Under the pieces are notes generated by a model. It was not told the origin of the DNA, made no database searches, and saw only the letters and a list, made by a program, of their open reading frames with translations. From positions 3,295 through 51,804 of the forward strand of contig JADMJQ010000071.1 of the NCBI GenBank assembly GCA_018780415.1: a DNA stretch of 48,510 nt, given 5' to 3'. The number at the start of each line of letters is the position of its first letter. Position 1 is the first letter of the stretch. Shown here one piece after another: positions 1 through 7,102 of the stretch. This DNA comes from Roseateles sp. (GTDB lineage Bacteria > Pseudomonadota > Gammaproteobacteria > Burkholderiales > Burkholderiaceae_C). Both the position numbers and the translations under genes were made by a program.

Positions 1-3000
1 CCCTGCACATACCAGGTGCCGCGCACCTTGACCCCGAGGCCGGCACCGAGGCCGGCAAGCTTGTTCCAGATCGGCGGGAAGTCGCCGGGCTCGCTGCCGG
101 GCGGGTGCTTGTTGCTGAGGATGCTGGCCTCCATGCCCCCGCCGCCGTCATCGCTGCCGGTGCCGTTGTAGCTGATCACGGAGGTCGGCGTGTCCGCGTC
201 ACCGACCATGTTCAGCGCCTTGATCAGCGGCACCAGTGCATTGATATCGTCCTGCAGCACTTTCGAGCGGGCGGACTTCAGTGCATCGCGCTTGGCGTCG
301 TCCTTCTCGGTGATGCGTGGCTGCTTGGTCTGGATTTTCTTCACCAGCGCCAGCGCCGTTTGGTATTCGGGCAGGGCCTTGGCCTCGTCGGGCAAGGAGG
401 CGATGTAGTCGCTCCATGACTTGGCCGGTGAGGCGGCGACCGCGACCTGCACCTCTTCCTCGCTGCCGTCGGTGATCAGCGTTAGCCTCTTCGTGCCGGC
501 GGTGATCGGCGTCTTGGTCTTCCACCATTCCAACAGCTTGCCCGCCAACGATTTGGCGCCGGCAATGATGCTGGCGAACAGTCCCTTGACCGCATCGATG
601 ACGGCGAGGATGGCGTTGTCGACCTTCAGGCGCAGCTTGTCGATCAGGCCCTTGATCGTCTCGGCCACGCCGGACAAGCCCACCTGGTCGCCGAGGAAAC
701 CGATGACGGCGGGCGTGGCCTTCTTCATCGCCTGGTTGAAGATCTCGGCCGGGCCGGCCAGTGAGCCGGCAGCGATGTCGAGCACGCCGTCCAGCGTCTT
801 GTTGACCATGTCGACGATCTGGCGCGCCCAGCGCACGGCGGTCTTGATCGCGCGGTAGATGCGCCGCACCGCATTCACCACTTCCGAGAGGCCGGCGCTG
901 GCCGCTGCCGCCGTGGCCATCACCGTCAGCTCGATCGCGACCCGCTCCATGATCCAGCTGACGATGCCCTCCAGCACCGATTTGCCGAACTCCTTGCCCG
1001 CCTGCACGATCTCCTTGGCCACCTCGCCGGGCTTCTTGGCCTTCATGTCCATGATCCAGTCCCAGGCGCTCGTGAGCATGCGCCAGGCGCTGCGCAGCTT
1101 GTCGACGGTTTCTTTTTCGAAGCGCTTTTCCAGCAGCTCGAAGAAATGCGGCATCGACAGGCCCAGCACGTCCAGCGCCAGTTTGACCAGGTCCCAGGGG
1201 TCGGTCCAGCTCTTGGGCTTGGCGATGCCCTTGTCCGCCAGCTCGCCGAACAGCCAGCCTTCCAGCCCGGCCAGCAGGTTGTCCTTGAGCTTGGCGCCGT
1301 AGAGCTGCAGCCCTAGGCCCAGCGCCTTGACCGCGTTCTTGATGAAGGCGATCGGCGCCTTGGAGACCACGTCCCAGGCCGCCAAGGCCTTGTTCTTGAC
1401 CTGCACCAGCAGCTCGATCGGCAGGTTGAAGACCTGCAGCAGCAGCTCAAATGTGGCGCGGATCGCGCCCTTCAGGTCGCGGGTGACGAAGACCGCGCGC
1501 ACGATTCGCATCACCGTCGCCTTGGTCTTGGCCCAGGCCTCGTCGTTCTTGACCAGCTCCTTGAAGATCTCGATCTGGCGCAAGATCAGCGGCACGATCC
1601 AGTCGACGAAGGGGTCGCGGATGCAGGCGGGAATCTTCTTCCACAGCGCGCCGGCGAGCAGCAGCGGCAGCTGCGTCACGTCGACGATCAGGGCGCCGAC
1701 CTTGGCCAGAAAGTCCAGCAGCGGCTGCAGGAAGGCGATCAGCCGGCTCATCGCGCGCTGTATCCAGTCGGCCAGCGAGCTCAGCTTGGTCGTGGCCCAG
1801 GCCGCGAGCTCGGTCGCCTTGTCCGCCAGCCACTGTGCGGCGCCGACGAGGAAGTTCAGCGCCGAGCCGGCCGCCGCGCCGACCATCGCGCCCAGGCCCG
1901 AGGCGAACTCGCCGAGCTTGCCGGTCACCGCGGCGGCCATCTTCATCACCGCAGCCGTCATGCGATTGATCGCCGCGATCATCTGCGGGATCAGCACCGT
2001 CTGCGCATGGGCGCGAGCGCGTACCAGCGCATTGCCGCCGGCCAGATTGGCCCTGATCCACTTGACACCCTGGATCGCGCCGTAGATGGCGATGCCGGCG
2101 AGCACGAAGGGCCCGGCCGGCGAGACCAGCACAGCCACCGCGGCAACGGTGGCGAGCACCGCCTGGATCTTCTTCTTGTAGGGCTCGATCTTGGCCTGCA
2201 CCCAATCCCAGGCGGTCTTGGCCTTGGCCTGCACCCATTGCAAGATGCCGTTCTGGCCCTCGGGCCCGTCGCCGATGCCAATCTTGTTCTTGACCCAGGT
2301 CCAGGCCTTGGCGCTCAGGTCTCGCACCGGTTTGGCCAAGTCCCAGACCCAGTCGATCAGCTGCTGCACCTGGCGCCATTTCTCGCCGGCGTATTTCTTC
2401 AGGAAGTCCCAGACCGGTGTGCCGAACCGGTCCCAGACGCCCGAGAGAAAGTTGCCCACCTTGCCGACCACGCCCTGGATCTTTTCGATCACCGGCGTGA
2501 TCAGCTGGGTCGCCAAGGCCTCGATTTTGGCGGCGGCGTCGGTGATGGGCTTGCAGTCATTCTGCGCGATGCGCGCGGCCGCCTCCTGCATGGACGAGAG
2601 CAGGGGCGCGATATGTGAATGCAGGAATTTGGCCGAGTCGGTGACCGTCTTGACCGGCGCCATCGCGGTGTCGACGACGGTCTGCAGCGCGCCGCTGACC
2701 TTGTCCTTGATCCAGTCCAGCACACCCTCGGGGCCGCGCCTCATGATGGGCACGAGCTGCGGTGCCACCGCATTGGCCGTGCGCCAAACCAGGCCGCTCA
2801 GGATGCCTTCATCCTCGCCTTCGTATTGAGGCGTCGCGGCCGCCAGCTGGCCGCTGACCGCAAAAGTCCCGCCGCTGCTGATGCTGCCGGCGGCGGCCGC
2901 GGCCTCGCCTTCCAGTGCGCCGCCGCCACCACCGCAATCGCAGCAGCCGTCGCAGCGCTGCACCGCCGGCGCGGCGCCGCGCTGCTGCAACACATGGGCC

Positions 3001-3389
3001 ACTTCGTGCGCCATCAGGCCGATATCGCGCGAACTCTCGCCCGGCCCCAGCACCACATGCTGGCCGATGGCGAAGGCCCGCGCGCCGTGGGCCTGGGCCA
3101 GCCTTGCGGCGTCTGCCCCCTCGTGCACGCGCACGGCCGACAGATCGGCGCCGAAGCCGCGCTCGAGCCGGTCCAGCACATGCGCCGCCAGCGCACTGCC
3201 GCCGCTCAGGGCGCGCTGCCGCCCGCCGCCCAGCTGCAGCACGGGCGCCGGCCCACTGGCGGTATTGGTGGCATTGGCGGCCCTCGACGTTCGGGCTGAC
3301 GCGTCCCGCGTCCCCGCGCGGAAGGACGGCTGCGGCGCCTTGGCGGCTGTCGGTGCTGCCGCGGTGCGGCTGGCGGTGCCTGCGCCCAT
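1..3389 (-). CDS. eCIS-associated DUF4157 (HEXXH) large protein, truncated at left window edge
   Basis: Minus-frame reading from ATG at 3389 (MGAGTASRTAAAPTAAKAPQ...) stays open to position 1 at every stretch I translated; not in the ORF track because it has no stop in the window. Contains DIGLMAHEVAHVLQQRG (HEXXH, DUF4157 signature) then VQRCDGCCDCGGGGG; long alpha-helical region follows. Starts 7 bp after the AAA+ gene. Confidence 0.85.
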   Translation of the reverse strand, partial: MGAGTASRTAAAPTAAKAPQPSFRAGTRDASARTSRAANATNTASGPAPVLQLGGGRQRALSGGSALAAHVLDRLERGFGADLSAVRVHEGADAARLAQAHGARAFAIGQHVVLGPGESSRDIGLMAHEVAHVLQQRGAAPAVQRCDGCCDCGGGGGALEGEAAAAAGSISSGGTFAVSGQLAAATPQYEGEDEGILSGLVWRTANAVAPQLVPIMRRGPEGVLDWIKDKVSGALQTVVDTAMAPVKTVTDSAKFLHSHIAPLLSSMQEAAARIAQNDCKPITDAAAKIEALATQLITPVIEKIQGVVGKVGNFLSGVWDRFGTPVWDFLKKYAGEKWRQVQQLIDWVWDLAKPVRDLSAKAWTWVKNKIGIGDGPEGQNGILQWVQAKAKTAWDWVQAKIEPYKKKIQAVLATVAAVAVLVSPAGPFVLAGIAIYGAIQGVKWIRANLAGGNALVRARAHAQTVLIPQMIAAINRMTAAVMKMAAAVTGKLGEFASGLGAMVGAAAGSALNFLVGAAQWLADKATELAAWATTKLSSLADWIQRAMSRLIAFLQPLLDFLAKVGALIVDVTQLPLLLAGALWKKIPACIRDPFVDWIVPLILRQIEIFKELVKNDEAWAKTKATVMRIVRAVFVTRDLKGAIRATFELLLQVFNLPIELLVQVKNKALAAWDVVSKAPIAFIKNAVKALGLGLQLYGAKLKDNLLAGLEGWLFGELADKGIAKPKSWTDPWDLVKLALDVLGLSMPHFFELLEKRFEKETVDKLRSAWRMLTSAWDWIMDMKAKKPGEVAKEIVQAGKEFGKSVLEGIVSWIMERVAIELTVMATAAAASAGLSEVVNAVRRIYRAIKTAVRWARQIVDMVNKTLDGVLDIAAGSLAGPAEIFNQAMKKATPAVIGFLGDQVGLSGVAETIKGLIDKLRLKVDNAILAVIDAVKGLFASIIAGAKSLAGKLLEWWKTKTPITAGTKRLTLITDGSEEEVQVAVAASPAKSWSDYIASLPDEAKALPEYQTALALVKKIQTKQPRITEKDDAKRDALKSARSKVLQDDINALVPLIKALNMVGDADTPTSVISYNGTGSDDGGGGMEASILSNKHPPGSEPGDFPPIWNKLAGLGAGLGVKVRGTWYVQ

Positions 3390-3396
3390 GCTCGCT

Positions 3397-5301
3397 TCAG
3401 TGCAGGACGCTCAAGGATGGGCAGTGCTGCCCGGCCCGCCGGTACTCGCGCTGCAGCGCGCTCAGCAGCTCGCCGGTGCCCACATCGCCGTCGTGCTGAA
3501 GTCCCAGCAGGGCGGCGTGCAGCGCTGCATTGCGGATCTGGCCGCCGCTGAGCGGGCATCGGCGGGCGATCTCGTCCAGCGCGGCGCTGCTGACCGCATG
3601 GCTGGGCGGCAGGTGGGCTTGCCACAGGCCGTGGCGCAGCAGCGCATCGGGCAGGGCGAAGTCCAGCGTCAGGTCCATACGGCGGGCAAACGCGGTGTCG
3701 ATCCGCTCGGCCGCATTGGTCGTCACCACCAGCACGCCGTCGAAGCTCTCCAGCCGCTGCAGCAGGTAGTTGGTCTCCAGGTTGGCATAGCGATCGTTGG
3801 CGTTGTTGACGCCGGTGCGGCCGGCCATCAGCGCATCGCCCTCGTCCAGCAGCAGCACGATGTCCAGCGCCTCGGCGGCCTCGAACACGCGCTCCAGGTT
3901 GCGCTCGGTCTCGCCGATGTATTTGCTGACGGTGGCCGCCAGGTCCACCCGGTAGAGTGGGCGGCCCAGCGTCGCGGCCAGGTGGCGTGCGGCCAGCGTC
4001 TTGCCGGTGCCGCTGGGCCCCTTGAACAGCGCGCGCACGCCGTCGCCGCCGCCGTGGCCGAAGGCCGCCGGCAGCACGCCGCGCAAGCTCTCGCGGTGGC
4101 GGCAGCGAGCCAGCAGCGCATCGAATTCCTGCTGCAATTCGTCGCCGAGGGCCAGCGTCTCGGCCTCGCCCAGCGGCGGCATGCGGCGCGCCGTGCCGTC
4201 CAGCATGAAGCGGCCGGCGGCCTCCAGCTCGGCCATCAGCGCGCCGGGGCGGTGATCGATGTCCGGCACCTGGGCGGCCAGCGTGTGGATGCGCCCGCGC
4301 GGCAGACGCAGCTCGGCCAGCGCCGACATCACCGGTACACGCCCAAGCGCTGCCCGCCAGTGCAGCTCGCGCTCGGCTGCATCGGGCGGCGCCAGCTCCA
4401 GCCAGCGCAGGTGGCGGCGCGCGGCGTCGAGCCCGCCGTGGCGTGGCAGCTTCACGGCGATAGGGCCGGCGTAGCCGGGCCAGTCGGGCAGGGCCAGGCG
4501 CTGGCCCGGTGCCGGGTCGGTGCTCAGCAGTGGCATGGCGCCGAGCAGGGTGGCCAGCGCCGGCAGCGCCGGGTCGTCCGAAGGGCCTTCGAGCAGGCCG
4601 AGGCCGCTGGTGCGGGCGATCGCGCCGGCCAGCGCCCGGCGCCCGCTGCCGGGCACGCCGCGCAGCGCCCAGCAGGCCCCTTCCTCTGGGTGAATGGCAG
4701 CCTCGCGCAGCGCCTCGGGCAGGATCAGCTGGGCCCAGTCAGGCAGCGCGTCGCTGGGCGTGTGGCGCCAGGGACTCAGCACCTGGCCGCGCAGCGCGGT
4801 CCAGACGGCGGGGGGCATTTCCAGCACGCGGCGGCGCCCCTGCGGCAGCTCCTGCAGATAGCCACCCTCAATCAGCCGGTCCAGCGCTGCGTCCAGACCC
4901 GACAGCATGCTGCGCGTGCAGCGGCCCTCGTGTCCGCCCAGCGCCTCGGCCAGCGGCGCCAGCTCAGGCTCGTCGGCGAGCCAGGCGCAGAGCAGGACGC
5001 CGCTCAGTGCCGCCGCGTCGAGCGCCAAGGCGCTGCGCAGCCGCTCCAGTGGCAGGCCTGGAGGTCCATGAGTAGGCTGGTCCAGCAGCTGTGCATCGAG
5101 CCGTGCCAGCGCCTCAGGCAGCTCCAGGCCCTCGAAGCCGGCGCGCGCTGCCTGGTTGACGTAGACATGCAGCACCGGATAGCGCTCCACCATTTCCTGC
5201 GGCGAAGCGAGCCGCGGGCTGGCATCGAGGATCAGCGCCAATGCGCTGCGCAGCTGCCATTGCGCCAGGTGACTCGCTGCGCTCATGACCTTGGCGTCCA
5301 T
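3397..5301 (-). CDS. AAA+ ATPase of eCIS (Pvc15/Afp15-like)
   Basis: 634 aa; Walker A GPSGTGKT, Walker B VLLLDEGDAL, arginine-rich sensor region; position in eCIS cluster. Confidence 0.88.
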   Translation of the reverse strand: MDAKVMSAASHLAQWQLRSALALILDASPRLASPQEMVERYPVLHVYVNQAARAGFEGLELPEALARLDAQLLDQPTHGPPGLPLERLRSALALDAAALSGVLLCAWLADEPELAPLAEALGGHEGRCTRSMLSGLDAALDRLIEGGYLQELPQGRRRVLEMPPAVWTALRGQVLSPWRHTPSDALPDWAQLILPEALREAAIHPEEGACWALRGVPGSGRRALAGAIARTSGLGLLEGPSDDPALPALATLLGAMPLLSTDPAPGQRLALPDWPGYAGPIAVKLPRHGGLDAARRHLRWLELAPPDAAERELHWRAALGRVPVMSALAELRLPRGRIHTLAAQVPDIDHRPGALMAELEAAGRFMLDGTARRMPPLGEAETLALGDELQQEFDALLARCRHRESLRGVLPAAFGHGGGDGVRALFKGPSGTGKTLAARHLAATLGRPLYRVDLAATVSKYIGETERNLERVFEAAEALDIVLLLDEGDALMAGRTGVNNANDRYANLETNYLLQRLESFDGVLVVTTNAAERIDTAFARRMDLTLDFALPDALLRHGLWQAHLPPSHAVSSAALDEIARRCPLSGGQIRNAALHAALLGLQHDGDVGTGELLSALQREYRRAGQHCPSLSVLH

Positions 5302-5313
5302 CTCGGCTCCTCG

Positions 5314-6924
5314 TCAATCGAAGTGAAAGCGGATGTCGCAGCCGGCGGCGGGGATCCAGCCGGGGTCGCGGTCGAGGCCGGCCAGGCGTACGGCAAGCGG
5401 CAACCTGGCCAGCGGATAGAAGATATCCAGTCGCTCACCCCGGTCCTGCAGCCGCGCGGGCAGGGCGAGCATGCGGCGGATATGCGCGCGCGCGGGCAGA
5501 TCCTCGTGATCGCCGAGGGCCTCGGCCAGCCGCGCATGCAGGCGCGGCCACAGCGGCAAGGGCAGCGGCTCGTGCGAGCCGGCACTGCGCGCTATGAGCC
5601 GGCGCCGCAGTGGATCGCGCCGCCAGCCGGGCCCTGCCCAAGCCTGGCCGGCCAACAGCAGCAGGCGCCAGGGCGAGCAAGCCAGCCCGCGGTGGCGCGG
5701 CTGCGTGAAGTCGCCGTACAGGCCCAAGGCCAGCGCGGCGTTGAGCAGAAAGAACAGGCCGCCGTGGCGGGTGTTTGTCCACTGCGGCAGCGCGGCGTCG
5801 ATGTCGAGCTGCGCGGCTAGCGACCCGGTCTCGGCCAGCAGCGCCGGGCGGGCGGCCGGCGGGCGGGCCTCGGCGCGGTTCGACGAGGGTGGCGTGTCCC
5901 GCGTGGGTGCCGCGGTGTCGTCGCCCTTGTGATCGTGATCGCAATCGGGTGTTTTCGATGGCCCGTCGCGGGCTTGCCGGGGCGTCGCCTTTGGTGTGAG
6001 CTGCCACGTCGACTGGTGTTCCGGCATGGCGCTCGCAAGTTCGCCGACCGCCTCGCTGGCTTGAAGCTTCGTTGTAGCGCTCACTAGGGGCGGTGCTCGA
6101 TCGACGGCCCGACCCCTGTCAGCGAACGATTCGCTTTCCAGCGGCGAGGCCAGCCGCCAGAGTCCGGCCGAGCTGGCAAGGGCGCTCGCGTCGGACAGCA
6201 GTGCGTTGCAAATCCGCAGCAGCCGCTCGGCTGTGGTGGCAGCCGTCGTCTCCGTGGCCGCCAGCCTTCTCGTTGGCTGCTTCAAGCCGAGCCTGTCTGG
6301 TGAGGCCGACTCGGTTCCACCAAGCACCCATGCGTCAAGCTCGTCGGCCAGCGCATAGGCCTGGGCCAGCGCTGTGACAAGGCGACTCATCCCGTCAGCG
6401 CCGAGACTGGTCAGCCACGCCCGTGCGCGCGCCGGCCCCAGCCTTTGCAATGCGCGTGGGATCTGCTGCGGCGCCTGCAGCCAGCGCGCCAATGCCTGCT
6501 GCTGCTGTCGCTGCTGCAGCGACGAAGAGTCCCAGCGGCCGCCGCGCTGCTGCTGCAGGGCAACCCGCCACCACCATCGCTGATCGAGTAGCCCCGCCAG
6601 CGCATCGCGGGCCAGGCAGGCGAGCAGCTCGGCCTCGTCGGCGAACCAGACCGCCTCGGCATCGCCATCGGCCGATGCGGCGCGTCGCGCGCTGGCCAGC
6701 AGCGCCGCCAGCGGCGCATAGCGGGTGGCGCTGGCGCCGGCCTGCACCACGTTCCAGCGCATGGCCAGGCGCCGCACCAGCACGATGGCATCGCCCGGCA
6801 GCCCATGCCGTGCCGGGTCGGCCTCTGCCAGCCAGCGCTCCAAGCCACGGCGCAGCCGCTGCTCGCCGGCCAGGCGCGCCGGTACGCGGACGGTGCGGAT
6901 CGCGTGCGACAGCGCGCCGTTCAT
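5314..6924 (-). CDS. Hypothetical eCIS-cluster protein (C-terminal TRHGGLFFLLNAALALGLYGDF...; possible tape-measure/assembly role unproven)
   Basis: 536 aa ORF in register with operon; low-complexity middle, conserved-looking C-terminus. Confidence 0.6.
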   Translation of the reverse strand: MNGALSHAIRTVRVPARLAGEQRLRRGLERWLAEADPARHGLPGDAIVLVRRLAMRWNVVQAGASATRYAPLAALLASARRAASADGDAEAVWFADEAELLACLARDALAGLLDQRWWWRVALQQQRGGRWDSSSLQQRQQQQALARWLQAPQQIPRALQRLGPARARAWLTSLGADGMSRLVTALAQAYALADELDAWVLGGTESASPDRLGLKQPTRRLAATETTAATTAERLLRICNALLSDASALASSAGLWRLASPLESESFADRGRAVDRAPPLVSATTKLQASEAVGELASAMPEHQSTWQLTPKATPRQARDGPSKTPDCDHDHKGDDTAAPTRDTPPSSNRAEARPPAARPALLAETGSLAAQLDIDAALPQWTNTRHGGLFFLLNAALALGLYGDFTQPRHRGLACSPWRLLLLAGQAWAGPGWRRDPLRRRLIARSAGSHEPLPLPLWPRLHARLAEALGDHEDLPARAHIRRMLALPARLQDRGERLDIFYPLARLPLAVRLAGLDRDPGWIPAAGCDIRFHFD

Positions 6925-6954
6925 GGCCGCGGCCTTCGCGCGTGGAATGGATTC

Positions 6955-6981
6955 GGGGGCGGGAGGTGAAAGCCCGCCCCC
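6955..6981 (-). other. Perfect 9-bp GC hairpin in the intergenic gap
   Basis: GGGGGCGGG (6955-6963) / CCCGCCCCC (6973-6981), 9-nt loop; no U-tract. Confidence 0.75.
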
Positions 6982-7072
6982 ACGTGCGCGAGATTCGAAC
7001 TCGCTGAACCGAGCGCAGCACCGGACCGAAATCCGCGAGCACGACCGGCAATACCTACCATGGCTTGCACGT
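6982..7072 (-). other. tRNA-like T-arm/acceptor element or relic (structured RNA candidate)
   Basis: Minus strand GCGAG-TTCGAAT-CTCGC (6988-7004) is a canonical T-arm; flanking ACGTGC (7067-7072) pairs with GCACGT (6982-6987). D and anticodon arms do not fold cleanly by eye. Confidence 0.35.
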
Positions 7073-7102
7073 TGAAACTTAATGTCTGCCGACCCATGGC
7101 TG

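Noticed and set aside
2881-5820. 979-aa plus-strand ORF
   Set aside because: Antisense to DUF4157, AAA+ and 536-aa genes; low-complexity Gln/Ala/Arg composition typical of GC-rich shadow frames.
6982-7072. Functional tRNA gene
   Set aside because: D-arm and anticodon arm do not form, first acceptor pair mismatched, no encoded CCA; kept only as tRNA-like element.
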